64,000 nt of DNA from Paenibacillus sp. ACRRX (GTDB taxonomy: Bacteria > Bacillota > Bacilli > Paenibacillales > Paenibacillaceae): assembly GCF_022346885.1 (NCBI RefSeq), contig NZ_JAKRNK010000003.1, forward strand, positions 520,371 through 584,370, read 5' to 3'. The translations under genes and the position numbers were made by a program. Positions within the stretch are counted from its first letter, which is position 1; the number at the start of each line of letters is the position of its first letter. This document shows, piece after piece, positions 46,096-55,730 of this stretch. Below the pieces are notes generated by a model. It ran no database searches. It saw only the letters and a list, made by a program, of their open reading frames with translations, and was not told where the DNA came from.

Positions 46096-46124
46096 GTATA
46101 TCGTTCCCCACTATATAAGTTCCG

Positions 46125-48032
46125 TTAGCCTGCATCAGAGTTTGCATGCTTTTGTGCAGTAACACGGTTATAATGCTCCAGATAAACAAGCAAAATTGAG
46201 ATATCTGCCGGCGTAACCCCAGAGATACGAGTTGCTTGACCAATCGAGAGTGGACGGATCTTCGCCAACTTCTGTTTGGCTTCCATAGCCAGACCATGCA
46301 CATCCTCATATTGTAAGTCATCCGGAATTCGTTTCTTCTCCATCTTTTGCAGACGTTCTACCTGAATTAACTGCTTCTCGATATAACCGGCATACTTAAT
46401 CTGAATTTCCACCTGCTCCTTCATCTCTTCATCTAAAGGAAGATCGGATGGAAATAACTTTTCCACATGTGCATAACTTATTTCCGGTCGTCTGAGCAGT
46501 GTTAAAGCATCGATACCATTTGTCAACGGCGCTGATCCAGCCTCAGCAAGCATCCCTTGTACGGCTTCGTCAGGACGCACTTTTGTCGCTTTTAAACGCT
46601 CCATCTCCTGACGCACAAGCTCTACTTTTTGTTCAAATGCAGCAAATCGTTCGCCCGTAATTAATCCAATGTCATACCCAATCGGTGTCAATCTCAGATC
46701 CGCATTGTCATGACGCAGCAGCAGACGATATTCGGCCCGAGAGGTCAATAGACGATAAGGTTCATTCGTCCCCTTTGTGACTAGATCATCAATAAGTACA
46801 CCAATATATCCTTGTGAACGATCCAATACGACAGGCTCATTGCCCTGTACCTTGCGTGCAGCATTAATGCCAGCCATCAGGCCTTGGCCTGCTGCTTCTT
46901 CATAACCCGAAGTACCGTTGATCTGGCCAGCTGTAAATAGACCTTCCACCTTTTTAGTCTCCAAAGAAGGCCATAACTGGGTAGGAACGATCGCATCATA
47001 CTCAATTGCATAACCCGTCCGCATCATTTCCACTTTTTCGAGGCCTGGGACTGACCGCAGTATACTTAACTGTACGTCCTCCGGCATACTAGTGGACAGA
47101 CCTTGAACATAATATTCTTTCGTGTTCTTACCTTCTGGTTCTAGAAAAATTTGATGCTTGGACTTATCCGCAAAGCGTACAATTTTGTCTTCTATGGAAG
47201 GACAGTATCGCGGACCGGTTCCTTCAATTACACCAGAAAACATCGGTGCACGATGTAAGTTGTCATTGATAATACGATGAGTATCTTCTGATGTATAGGT
47301 TAACCAACAAGGCAGCTGCTCATTGTCGGAATGCTTTGTTTCATATGAGAAAAATTTCGGGTTGTTGTCTCCCGGCTGGATCTCTGTCTTGGTAAAATCA
47401 ATTGTATCTCCATGTACACGAGGAGGTGTCCCTGTTTTAAAGCGTACAAGCTCAAAACCAAGCTGCTTCAGGCTATCCGACAACTTCAGGGATGGTTGCT
47501 GATTATTTGGTCCGCTCTCATACAGCAGCTCGCCCATAATAATTTTGCCTCGAAGATAAGTACCTGTCGTAACAACAACTGCTTTTGCACGATATTGAGC
47601 GCCACTTTTCGTTTCTACACCTACACATTTTCCTTCTTCAACAAGCAGCTCTTCAACCATTCCTTGACGTAAGGTTAAGTTAGGTGTACTTTCTATTGTT
47701 TCTTTCATTGTTTGCTGATATAGAAATTTATCCGCTTGCGCGCGAAGTGCATGAACTGCCGGGCCTTTACCGGTATTGAGCATGCGCATTTGAATAAATG
47801 TCTTGTCTATATTGCGTCCCATTTCGCCGCCCAGTGCATCAATTTCTCGTACGACGTGTCCTTTTGCGGGTCCGCCGACAGATGGATTGCAGGGCATAAA
47901 TGCAACCATATCTAAATTAATCGTCAGCAACAACGTATTACTGCCCATACGTGCTGAAGCAAGTGCCGCTTCGCAGCCTGCATGCCCCGCTCCGATGACG
48001 ATTACCTCATACTCACCTGCTACAAATGGCAT
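46125..48032 (-). CDS. mnmG: tRNA uridine-34 modification enzyme MnmG (GidA)
   Basis: The 635-residue protein has the FAD-binding start [18 protein letters not shown], the [24 protein letters not shown] block with the catalytic-region Cys, [21 protein letters not shown] and a helical C-terminal domain that binds MnmE. With MnmE it installs the 5-carboxymethylaminomethyl group at U34 of tRNAs reading split boxes. It lies 90 bases downstream of mnmE on the same strand. Confidence 0.98.
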   Translation of the reverse strand: MPFVAGEYEVIVIGAGHAGCEAALASARMGSNTLLLTINLDMVAFMPCNPSVGGPAKGHVVREIDALGGEMGRNIDKTFIQMRMLNTGKGPAVHALRAQADKFLYQQTMKETIESTPNLTLRQGMVEELLVEEGKCVGVETKSGAQYRAKAVVVTTGTYLRGKIIMGELLYESGPNNQQPSLKLSDSLKQLGFELVRFKTGTPPRVHGDTIDFTKTEIQPGDNNPKFFSYETKHSDNEQLPCWLTYTSEDTHRIINDNLHRAPMFSGVIEGTGPRYCPSIEDKIVRFADKSKHQIFLEPEGKNTKEYYVQGLSTSMPEDVQLSILRSVPGLEKVEMMRTGYAIEYDAIVPTQLWPSLETKKVEGLFTAGQINGTSGYEEAAGQGLMAGINAARKVQGNEPVVLDRSQGYIGVLIDDLVTKGTNEPYRLLTSRAEYRLLLRHDNADLRLTPIGYDIGLITGERFAAFEQKVELVRQEMERLKATKVRPDEAVQGMLAEAGSAPLTNGIDALTLLRRPEISYAHVEKLFPSDLPLDEEMKEQVEIQIKYAGYIEKQLIQVERLQKMEKKRIPDDLQYEDVHGLAMEAKQKLAKIRPLSIGQATRISGVTPADISILLVYLEHYNRVTAQKHANSDAG

Positions 48033-48122
48033 CTAATTCCCTCCTTTGCTTTCTTCTATTCCAAAAGCATATCCCTAATCATATTACAATTTTAATTGAA
48101 AATTAAGCAATATTGCGGTGCT

Positions 48123-49499
48123 TTATTTACCCAGACAAAATTGCGAGAATATTTGGTCAATCAGTGACTCACCTACTGCATCACCGATAATTTCACCAAG
48201 CTGCTCCCATGCAGCACGTACATCTATCTGGATAATATCGATGGGAACGCCTTGGTGTACAGCAGCAACTGCATCTTCCAAAGATAGCCTTGTCTTGTGA
48301 AGCAAGCCAATGTGACGTACATTGCTGACATACGTTACATCCTGGGATTCAATCTTGCCAGTGAAGAACAAGTCTGATATTGCTTCCTCAAGCGCATCAA
48401 TTCCCTCTTGCAGCATTGCTGACATCTGTACGACACGAACGGTACCCTTCAGCGTCTCCAGCTCCGCCATATCCAATCGATTAGATAGATCCATCTTATT
48501 TACGATTACAATCACTTGTCTGCCCTGCATTTGTGCAAGCATTGCCCGCTCATCCTCATGCAGCGGCTCATTGTTGTTCACAACGAACAAGATCAGATCG
48601 GCATCTTGCAGTGCAGTACGCGAGCGTTCCACTCCGATTCGTTCTACAACGTCTGACGTCTCACGTATACCAGCCGTGTCCAACAAACGGAGTGGAATTC
48701 CATTGATCGTAATCATCTCTTCAATGACATCGCGAGTTGTCCCTGGGATATCTGTCACAATTGCTTTGTTATCTTGTGCTAGTGCGTTCAACAATGACGA
48801 TTTCCCAACATTGGGGCGTCCAACTATCGCTGTTATGATGCCCTCTCTTAATATTTTACCTTCCGAAGCCGTTTTCAGTAATTTTTCGATGTCCTTCAGA
48901 ACGGTTCCGCACTGTGATTGAATATAGTTACTCGTCAGCTCTTCCACATCATGTTCGGGGTAATCAATATTAACTTCTATATGGGCAAGTGTCTCTATAA
49001 GCGTTTGTCGTAAGGCTTTAATACGCGTGGATAGTTGACCTTGCGCCTGCTTCATCGCAACATCAAACGCACGATCTGACTTGGAACGGATTAGGTCCAT
49101 AACCGCCTCCGCCTGCGACAAGTCAATACGCCCGTTCAAAAATGCGCGCTTTGTGAATTCCCCTGGCTCAGCTACTCGTATATTTTGCTGCAGCAGCAGC
49201 TCCATTACCCGCTTCATGGACACAACGCCACCATGAGTGTTTATTTCCACGACATCTTCCGTTGTATAAGAACGCGGACCTTTCATCACGGATACGAGCA
49301 CTTCTTCGATGTGCTCATCCGTCTTCGGATCTGCGATATAGCCATATTGAATTGTATGCGATGCCGCCTCCGTCAACCTTGTCTTGGAACGGAATATGCG
49401 CTCTACTTCCTTTAACGCATCGTCTCCACTCACCCGGATGATCGCGATCCCGCCTTCACCAAGCGGTGTCGATATTGCAGCAATCGTATCTGTTATCAT
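48123..49499 (-). CDS. mnmE: tRNA modification GTPase MnmE (TrmE)
   Basis: The product has 458 residues from [17 protein letters not shown], preceded by GGAGGG; a longer in-frame start is not supported. N-terminal formyl-THF-binding domain, helical domain, and an inserted G domain with G1 [14 protein letters not shown]3 DTAGIRET, and G4 NKMD. It ends FSQFCLGK, the obligatory C-x-G-K motif. Dimerises by potassium-dependent GTP binding and works with MnmG. Confidence 0.98.
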   Translation of the reverse strand: MITDTIAAISTPLGEGGIAIIRVSGDDALKEVERIFRSKTRLTEAASHTIQYGYIADPKTDEHIEEVLVSVMKGPRSYTTEDVVEINTHGGVVSMKRVMELLLQQNIRVAEPGEFTKRAFLNGRIDLSQAEAVMDLIRSKSDRAFDVAMKQAQGQLSTRIKALRQTLIETLAHIEVNIDYPEHDVEELTSNYIQSQCGTVLKDIEKLLKTASEGKILREGIITAIVGRPNVGKSSLLNALAQDNKAIVTDIPGTTRDVIEEMITINGIPLRLLDTAGIRETSDVVERIGVERSRTALQDADLILFVVNNNEPLHEDERAMLAQMQGRQVIVIVNKMDLSNRLDMAELETLKGTVRVVQMSAMLQEGIDALEEAISDLFFTGKIESQDVTYVSNVRHIGLLHKTRLSLEDAVAAVHQGVPIDIIQIDVRAAWEQLGEIIGDAVGESLIDQIFSQFCLGK

Positions 49500-49606
49500 C
49501 GTTCTTCCCTCCATATAAGAGCCTATAAGTCGGATTTTCATCGCTTGGATGGCGGAATCCCAGCCCGTATGCCTATTCAATTGTATCAGAAAATCGGTTC
49601 TTTTTA

Positions 49607-49652
49607 GAAAAAAAGCAATGACTGCCTCTGAAATACAGAGACAATCATTGCG
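49607..49652 (-). terminator. Terminator of yidC-jag
   Basis: Interrupted stem GCAATGATTGTCTCTG / CAGAGGCAGTCATTGC with a 5-base loop followed by TTTTTTT on the minus strand. Confidence 0.85.
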
Positions 49653-49698
49653 TTATACACGTCTATGTGAGCAACGTTCTATTCTACATGAACATAAT

Positions 49699-50481
49699 TT
49701 ATGATTTCAAAGTGATGACGATACGCCGATTAGGCTCTTCACCCTTGCTGTACGTCTTCACCTTTGGATGATCCTGCAGCTTCGCATGAATAATCTTGCG
49801 CTCTTGCGGGGACATCGGTTCGAGCATTAACTCCTTACGTGTGCGAATTACCTTGTTCGCCAGTCGTTCGGATAAAGATTCTAAGGTTTGTTTCCGGCGT
49901 TCACGGAATTGCTCTGCATCAAGTACAATACGCAGATGGTGATCAGAATATCGATTTGCGACCAAATTGGTCAAGTATTGCAAGGAGTCAAGCGTTTGAC
50001 CGCGGCGACCGATAATGAGACCTAAATCTGAACCTGCAATATCAAACATAATGTTATCTTTGCGCTTGTCCACATGAATCTCAACTTCAAGTCCCATCGA
50101 TCGAGCTACATCCAAAACGAATTGCTTCGCTTCTTCAATACCATCGATTTGAGGACTTCCTCCATTACTTGCTGCTTCTTCGTGTGCATGCTTGCCTGCC
50201 TGCTGCGGCTTATGCGCGGATACGGAGTCCGCTACAGACACGCTGGACAGATGAGCGGATGGATCTGCCTTACGAATGGCTGATTGTTCTATAGCCTTAG
50301 CCGGTGCCTCTTGAAGCGTTAGCTCCACCTTGGCAGCACGAACACCTATAAGTCCAAACAACCCCCGCGACGGCTGATCGATTACGCGGACCGTAACTTG
50401 GTCCTTCGTCGCTTCAAGCTGTGCCAATCCTTTCTGAACGGCATCTTCGATTGTCTTCCCTGATACAATCAATGTGATCAT
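49699..50481 (-). CDS. jag: RNA-binding protein Jag (KhpB)
   Basis: The 260-residue protein has Jag-N (MITLIVSGKTIEDAVQKGLAQ with the Ser-Gly-Lys-Thr core), a variable acidic linker (about 65-120), a KH domain (GSDLGLIIGRRGQTLDSLQYL) and a C-terminal R3H domain (MSPQERKIIHAKLQDHPKVKT). With KhpA it forms a small RNA chaperone-like pair that affects cell elongation. It overlaps yidC by 4 bases. No defects seen. Confidence 0.96.
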   Translation of the reverse strand: MITLIVSGKTIEDAVQKGLAQLEATKDQVTVRVIDQPSRGLFGLIGVRAAKVELTLQEAPAKAIEQSAIRKADPSAHLSSVSVADSVSAHKPQQAGKHAHEEAASNGGSPQIDGIEEAKQFVLDVARSMGLEVEIHVDKRKDNIMFDIAGSDLGLIIGRRGQTLDSLQYLTNLVANRYSDHHLRIVLDAEQFRERRKQTLESLSERLANKVIRTRKELMLEPMSPQERKIIHAKLQDHPKVKTYSKGEEPNRRIVITLKS

Positions 50482-51245
50482 TTCGCCGGTAGTACCTCCT
50501 TATCTTTGTTTCGATAAAGGAAATAGTTCTGCACAATCGTAAAGATATTGCTGTATACCCAGTATAACGGCAGCGCTGCCGGGAAGTTGATCGACATGAC
50601 GAAGATCAGAACCGGGAATACTAACAGCATAAATTGCATCGAAGAAGCCATCTGTGCAGACATCATCTTCGATTGAATAAACGTCGTCAAAGCCGCAACT
50701 ACAGGCAAGACATAGTAAGGATCCGGCGTTCCGAGCTGCAGCCACAAAAATTGGTGGTCACGGACGGCGGAATTCATATAGATGGCGTTATACAACGCAA
50801 TAAACACTGGCATCTGGATTAACATCGGCAAGCAGCCTGCTAGTGGATTGACGTTGTGCTGTTGGAACAGCTTCATCGTCTCCTCTTGCTGCTTTTGCGG
50901 ATTGTCTTTATGCTTTTTCTTCAGCTCAGCCAACTGCGGCTGCAGCTTTTGCATAGCCTTTGAACTCTTCATCTGCTTTATCGTAAGCGGCAGGATAGCC
51001 GAACGTACAATAATGGTGATCATAAGGATCGCAATTCCGTACGCTCCATTAAACCACCCTGCAAACGTATCCAACGTTAATGAAAAATAATAAACAACAT
51101 TCTTCTCCCAGAAGTTTCCCTGCAGCAGGTCTTCGGTCTTCATCGTTCCATGGTTAGTGGTACATCCGGAAAGCACCATAATCAGCACTAGGGATAACGC
51201 CACCAAGAGCCATTTACGGTTAGTAAGCAACTTCTTAAGCGACAA
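50478..51245 (-). CDS. yidC: Membrane protein insertase YidC (SpoIIIJ)
   Basis: The product has about 255 residues from a TTG 8 bases after AGAGGAG (an earlier TTG abuts the site). Lipoprotein signal with lipobox LSGC, then about five membrane helices with the conserved RSAILPLTIKQMKSSKAMQKLQ loop (positively charged groove Arg near the first core helix) and the coiled cytoplasmic hairpin. It inserts proteins alone or with SecYEG and, as SpoIIIJ, is needed for forespore sigma-G activation. Confidence 0.96.
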   Translation of the reverse strand: MSLKKLLTNRKWLLVALSLVLIMVLSGCTTNHGTMKTEDLLQGNFWEKNVVYYFSLTLDTFAGWFNGAYGIAILMITIIVRSAILPLTIKQMKSSKAMQKLQPQLAELKKKHKDNPQKQQEETMKLFQQHNVNPLAGCLPMLIQMPVFIALYNAIYMNSAVRDHQFLWLQLGTPDPYYVLPVVAALTTFIQSKMMSAQMASSMQFMLLVFPVLIFVMSINFPAALPLYWVYSNIFTIVQNYFLYRNKDKEVLPAK

Positions 51246-51356
51246 TAGCAAAACTCCTCTCTAAAACCATCCGATTCCAAAGTAAATATATCACATTTCA
51301 GGTTTCAAAGGAAACGGTCCAAGCCCTATGACCATTACGTATTTCACAAGTTTAAC

Positions 51357-51695
51357 TTATTTTAATACGGAGGCCTTTCGGCAAACATGAAGCACACTCT
51401 TGCGGAGCTGCTCATAATCCATATCAACTGCGCCTTTACGCACGATAAATACAAGATCAACATGGCTAATGACACGATCAGAATTAAGACGGACTACTTC
51501 TTTAATGACACGTCTCATCCTATTGCGGACAACCGCATTTCCTATTTTCTTGCTGGTGGAGACCCCAACACGGAATCTTTCTACAGCTGGACGAGGAAAC
51601 ACATACAGCACAAGCTGATGGTTCGCCCATGATCGTCCATATCGATAGACTCGGCTGAAATCCGCACGATCCTTTAGACGGTATTGTTTTTGCAC
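51357..51695 (-). CDS. rnpA: Ribonuclease P protein component
   Basis: The 112-residue protein starts at a GTG (QKQYRLKDRADF) 6 bases after AGGAG. It contains the RNR motif RVGVSTSKKIGNAVVRNRMRRVIKE, which binds the RNase P RNA and precursor tRNA leader. It lies between rpmH and yidC, the universal order. The terminator hairpin between rpmH and rnpA would cut most read-through unless it is leaky. Confidence 0.97.
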   Translation of the reverse strand: MQKQYRLKDRADFSRVYRYGRSWANHQLVLYVFPRPAVERFRVGVSTSKKIGNAVVRNRMRRVIKEVVRLNSDRVISHVDLVFIVRKGAVDMDYEQLRKSVLHVCRKASVLK

Positions 51696-51783
51696 GATTG
51701 TACTCCTGCCTAATCCCGACTCTTGTATATGTCCCAAGTATGTACGTGAGCCGGAGAGAATAAACGTCTAGCCTGTATACAAA

Positions 51784-51813
51784 AAGAAAAAAAGACCACC
51801 GCGGGTGGTCTTG
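51784..51813 (-). terminator. Terminator between rpmH and rnpA
   Basis: On the minus strand AAGACCACC-CGC-GGTGGTCTT followed by TTTTTTC. It sits in the middle of the usually single rpmH-rnpA transcript. Confidence 0.85.
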
Positions 51814-51824
51814 CATTCACGCTC

Positions 51825-51959
51825 TTATGCGCTCAATACTTTACGGCCTTTAAGACGACGAGCAGCCAATACCTTGCGGCCATTTTTAGTGCTCATACGT
51901 GTACGGAAACCGTGAACCTTTTTACGTTTGCTTACATTTGGTTTAAATGTAGGTCTCAT
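51825..51959 (-). CDS. rpmH: 50S ribosomal protein L34
   Basis: The 44-residue basic protein begins [20 protein letters not shown] and ends in GRKVLSA. It is part of the 50S subunit. A strong site (AAGGAGGTGCAAGCTGAAAT region) precedes the ATG. It is divergent from dnaA and marks the left edge of the oriC region. Confidence 0.98.
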   Translation of the reverse strand: MRPTFKPNVSKRKKVHGFRTRMSTKNGRKVLAARRLKGRKVLSA

Positions 51960-52039
51960 TTCAGCTTGCACCTCCTTAAAACACAATTATTCATGTAGAA
52001 CCAGTCCATTGCACTGTTTATATGTTCGCGCAAAACGCC

Positions 52040-52075
52040 TTTATACATTTAATCAAAAACGTCATAAAAAGTCAA
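52040..52075 (-). promoter_or_regulatory. Probable rpmH promoter
   Basis: On the minus strand TTGACT is followed after 17 bases by TTAAAT, about 90 bases upstream of rpmH. The -35 box is good and the -10 box moderate. Confidence 0.35.
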
Positions 52076-52158
52076 TGGCGCAAGTCCCTCTTCTCTCTTC
52101 CTCTTTTTGTGATCTCATTATTTGTTCACATGTATAGACCCTCTTTTTGTTTGCCAAA

Positions 52159-52544
52159 CTATCCACAACCCCATTGAGTTTACAATGCTTATTATTTTAA
52201 ATAAGAAGTTATTCACATGTGCAAAAGTTTTAGAGATAAGAACATCTTTAATTCGATCTCTGTGTATAACGTTCGACACCATAATTCCCCTTTTTGTCGA
52301 ATTGACACAAGTTATAAACAATATCTTGTGGTGTATATAATTTTTGTACACAAGTTATTGAATTTGTGGATAAAATACCTGCTATCGTTGAAATATAAGG
52401 GCTCATCTGCTATGATTATATTGTTTTTCGGTTGTGCATAGTTATTAACAATCCTATTTTATACACAGGCTGTGGATAAAGTTGTGAACAACTTATTTTA
52501 TACTGTGCCTAACCTACATTGTTCGTTGTTGTTAGTGTGGATAA
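52159..52544. other. oriC: oriC, upstream DnaA-box cluster (incAB-like)
   Basis: Three perfect boxes TGTGGATAA at 52365-52373, 52471-52479 and 52536-52544, and near matches CTATCCACA (52159-52167), TTATTCACA (52209-52217) and TGTGTATAA (52261-52269), in an A/T-rich gap between rpmH and dnaA. This corresponds to the upstream half of the bipartite Bacillus origin and also allows DnaA autoregulation. Confidence 0.92.
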
Positions 52545-52600
52545 TTAATGTCAGAATGTACGGTATATTTCGACATGTACGTTTCATGTCACAACATAGA

Positions 52601-52680
52601 CCCCGACAAAGCGCCCTACTAAGCAGAGGGCTTTCTGTGCCTTTGGAGAGCCTCTTCTTAAATAAAGCGCGTTGTCGGGG
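52601..52680. promoter_or_regulatory. Large inverted repeat in the dnaA leader
   Basis: CCCCGACAAAGCGC (52601-52614) is complementary to GCGCGTTGTCGGGG (52667-52680) with one mismatch. Inside lies a nested GAGGGCT / AGAGCCTC pair. A transcript of dnaA would fold a stable stem about 80 bases before its start codon. No T run follows, so it is not a simple terminator. Confidence 0.65.
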
Positions 52681-52758
52681 AACTTGTCCTTTTAGGCGAC
52701 TTTGCCGGAAAGCGCGTTCTAATGACGACGCAACAGGTTTGAAGGAGTGAAACCATCT

Positions 52759-54114
52759 GTGGATCGCCAAGTAAATGAACATTGGCAGGAAGTACTTACC
52801 GTTATCCAGACGAAGCTGAGCAAACCAAGCTTTGATACCTGGTTTAAAGCTACAAAGGCGGTTAAGTATACCGACACCCAACTTATAATTACAGCACCGA
52901 CCACATTTGCTGTCGAATGGCTGGAGAGTCGCTACACGAAGCTCGTTAGTTCCACAATATTCGAAATGGCCGGCAAGCAAGTGGACGTTAAATTCATCAT
53001 TGAGGAAGCAGCCCAAGCTGAACCGGAGTTAATGCAGCCGCCGACAACTATTCCTCGTGCAGTGTCACAAGAGGAACCCGTATCGAACATTTTGAATCCG
53101 AAGTACACGTTTGATACGTTTGTTATCGGTTCTAACAACCGATTTGCGCATGCAGCATCGTTGGCTGTTGCTGAAGCACCGGCCAAAGCGTATAATCCAC
53201 TGTTCTTGTACGGAGGAGTCGGACTTGGTAAGACACACTTAATGCACGCGATTGGGCATTATATATTGGAGCACAATCCGAATAGTCGAGTTGTCTATAC
53301 GACGTCTGAGAAGTTTATGAATGAGTTTATTAATGCTATTCGTGACAATCGCGGCGAAAGCTTCCGCAATAAGTATCGAACCATTGATATTCTGCTCATT
53401 GATGACATTCAGTTTCTGGCAGGCAAAGAGTCAACACAGGAAGAGTTCTTCCATACGTTTAATGCGCTGCATACCGAGAATAAGCAGATTGTCATCTCAA
53501 GTGATCGTCCACCGAAGGAAATTGAAACATTGGAAGAGCGACTTCGCTCCCGCTTTGAATGGGGACTAATTACAGACATTCAACCGCCTGATCTGGAGAC
53601 ACGTATCGCAATTTTGCGCAAAAAAGCGAAGGCTGACAATTTGGATATCCCGAATGAAGCTATGGTCTACATCGCGAATCAGATCAACACAAACATTCGT
53701 GAGCTTGAAGGCGCCCTAACCCGCGTAGTTGCGTACTCTACGATGACCAATCAGGATATTACAACACATTTGACTGCCGAAGCACTAAAAGATATCATTC
53801 CGACAAGTCGTCCCAAGATCATTACGATTCAAGACATCCAGCATCGAGTCGGTGAATTTTATGGCTTGCGTCTAGAGGATTTTAAAGCACGGAAGCGTAC
53901 GAAAGCAGTCGCTTTTCCGCGCCAGATTGCGATGTATTTGTCGCGTGAATTAACCGACTACTCCTTACCTAAGATTGGCGAAGCCTTCGGAGGGCGTGAC
54001 CATACAACTGTCATTCACGCACACGAAAAGATCACGAATAATATCGAACAGGATCAAGAATTATACAAAGTCATTCAAAGTTTAATCGATAAAATTAAAA
54101 ATCCGACCCTGTGA
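52759..54114 (+). CDS. dnaA: Chromosomal replication initiator DnaA
   Basis: The product has 451 residues from the GTG ([12 protein letters not shown]) 9 bases after AAGGAG; the GTG 12 bases earlier is inside that site. Domain I ([21 protein letters not shown]), a short linker, the AAA+ domain with Walker [14 protein letters not shown] and Walker [13 protein letters not shown], and domain IV with the DnaA-box recognition signature [11 protein letters not shown]. Binds ATP and opens the origin. DnaA boxes flank the gene on both sides. Confidence 0.98.
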   Translation: MDRQVNEHWQEVLTVIQTKLSKPSFDTWFKATKAVKYTDTQLIITAPTTFAVEWLESRYTKLVSSTIFEMAGKQVDVKFIIEEAAQAEPELMQPPTTIPRAVSQEEPVSNILNPKYTFDTFVIGSNNRFAHAASLAVAEAPAKAYNPLFLYGGVGLGKTHLMHAIGHYILEHNPNSRVVYTTSEKFMNEFINAIRDNRGESFRNKYRTIDILLIDDIQFLAGKESTQEEFFHTFNALHTENKQIVISSDRPPKEIETLEERLRSRFEWGLITDIQPPDLETRIAILRKKAKADNLDIPNEAMVYIANQINTNIRELEGALTRVVAYSTMTNQDITTHLTAEALKDIIPTSRPKIITIQDIQHRVGEFYGLRLEDFKARKRTKAVAFPRQIAMYLSRELTDYSLPKIGEAFGGRDHTTVIHAHEKITNNIEQDQELYKVIQSLIDKIKNPTL

Positions 54115-54313
54115 ACAAAATGATAAGCCTATACACAAACTATACACATGTGGATAGGCTTTATCTTATGCTGTTATAATAGGGTTATCCACATATTCAG
54201 GGCCCCTACTATTACTACTATCTTTTTAAATAAAGATCATCTTATAAAATATAAGAAAAACTTATAATCGACATCATCAGATACAACGCAAATTTGCGTT
54301 AAGGAGTGAAAGC
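54115..54313. other. oriC: oriC, unwinding half between dnaA and dnaN (BUS)
   Basis: A perfect DnaA box TTATCCACA (54185-54193) and a near box TGTGGATAG (54150-54158) lead into a short G/C patch GGCCCC (54201-54206). A run of CTA/TTA triplets follows (54206-54222), then A/T-rich sequence. Box, G/C patch and triplets in this order are the basal unwinding system described for Bacillus (DnaA-trios, 3'-GAT-5' repeats). Confidence 0.85.
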
Positions 54314-55456
54314 ATGAAGTTAACTATTCTCAAAAATGAACTGAACGAAGCGATACAAAATGTGTCTAAAGCTATTTCAAGCCGAACCACAATACCTATT
54401 TTGACAGGCATTAAGATGGACGTTACCTTTCAAGGCGTCACACTTACAGCAAGCGACACGGATATTTCCATTCAAAGCTTTATCCCTGTTGAAGATGATC
54501 GACAAACAATTGCTCAAGTAGAACGCCCAGGAAGTGTAGTATTGCCTGCTAAGTTTTTTGTCGAGATCATTAAGAAGCTGCCATCGCAGAACATTGAGAT
54601 CGAAGTGAAGGAACAGTTTCAGACCTTTTTGCGAGCTGGAGCAACAGATATCCAAATGGTCGGACTTGATCCTGAGGAATATCCAGTTCTGCCAAACATC
54701 GAAGAAAATCAAGTGGTTACAGTGAATGGTGATTTGCTTAAGACGATGATTAAGCAGACGGCATTTGCCATTTCCTCCAATGAGACGACTCCTATTTTGA
54801 CAGGTGTATTGTGGAATTTGCAGGACAGTGAGCTTAAGTTCGTAGCTACTGATCGTCATCGCTTGGCAAGCCGCCTTGCGGATATACAGGTAGATTCTTC
54901 TTTGCGTTTTCAAAATATCGTGATTTCTGGAAAAACGTTAAATGAATTGAGTAAAATTATTCCGGATCAAAACACAATGGTTGATATTGTCGTTGCGGAA
55001 AATCAAGTGTTATTCAAAATTGATCGTGTTTTGTTCTATTCCCGTATATTGGACGGAACTTATCCTGACACTTCTAAGATTATTCCGACTAACTACAAAA
55101 CAGAACTCGTACTCGATACAAAAAAATTAACGGAAGCAATTGATCGTGCCTATTTGTTGTCTCGTGAAGAGAAAACAAACATTGTGCGCTTGCAAACGAA
55201 AGAGGATGGGACCATTGAAATATCATCCAGTTCTTCTGAGCTGGGACGCGTACAAGAACAACTTGAAGTCAAACAATTTAATGGCGAGCCTTTACGAATT
55301 GCTTTTAACTCGAAATATATGCTTGATGTACTTAAGGTCGTGGAATGTGAACATATTTTCATTGGGTTTACCGGAGCGATGAGTCCGATTATTATAAAGC
55401 CTACTGAACGTGTAAACAGTTTGCATTTGATTCTTCCATACCGGACAACCAACTAA
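54314..55456 (+). CDS. dnaN: DNA polymerase III beta clamp
   Basis: The 380-residue sliding clamp has three tandem clamp folds (MKLTILKNELNEAIQNVSKAIS first) and the end LHLILPYRTTN. It encircles DNA and tethers PolC, DnaE, MutS and others. It follows a strong AAGGAGTGAAAGC site and the origin half, as in Bacillus. Intact. Confidence 0.98.
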   Translation: MKLTILKNELNEAIQNVSKAISSRTTIPILTGIKMDVTFQGVTLTASDTDISIQSFIPVEDDRQTIAQVERPGSVVLPAKFFVEIIKKLPSQNIEIEVKEQFQTFLRAGATDIQMVGLDPEEYPVLPNIEENQVVTVNGDLLKTMIKQTAFAISSNETTPILTGVLWNLQDSELKFVATDRHRLASRLADIQVDSSLRFQNIVISGKTLNELSKIIPDQNTMVDIVVAENQVLFKIDRVLFYSRILDGTYPDTSKIIPTNYKTELVLDTKKLTEAIDRAYLLSREEKTNIVRLQTKEDGTIEISSSSSELGRVQEQLEVKQFNGEPLRIAFNSKYMLDVLKVVECEHIFIGFTGAMSPIIIKPTERVNSLHLILPYRTTN

Positions 55457-55502
55457 TTTGCACTTTTAAAGCAGCTCGTGAATGAAGCCAGGAGGAATAA
55501 CG

Positions 55503-55727
55503 ATGAAAGAAGTGTCCATTCGGACGGATTACATTACATTAGGGCAGGCACTGAAGCTTGCTGATATTGCTTCGACAGGTGGACATGCCAAAGTACTGCT
55601 TCAAGAGCAGGCAGTACTCGTTAACGGTGAAATAGATGAGCGCAGAGGCCGCAAGTTGTATGATGGCGACAAGGTTGAAGTGAAGAGTGAAGGTTCCTTC
55701 CGCATTGTCAAGTCACAGGAGGCTTAG
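55503..55727 (+). CDS. yaaA: S4-domain protein YaaA
   Basis: The product has 74 residues from MKEVSIRTDYITLGQALKLA, 7 bases after AGGAGGAATAACG. A complete S4 RNA-binding fold (VLLQEQAVLVNGEIDERRGRKLYDGDKVE). Members of this family (RlbA) probably bind rRNA or tRNA during ribosome assembly. Fixed position between dnaN and recF in Bacilli, with which it is translated. Confidence 0.93.
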   Translation: MKEVSIRTDYITLGQALKLADIASTGGHAKVLLQEQAVLVNGEIDERRGRKLYDGDKVEVKSEGSFRIVKSQEA

Positions 55728-55730
55728 CGG

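Noticed and set aside
52611..52622. CGCCCTACT in the dnaA leader, similar to the flank-core junction of the rlmH-like repeats
   Set aside because: Only nine bases match, and the minus strand does not encode GEPYHK before the stop. Explained by the leader inverted repeat.
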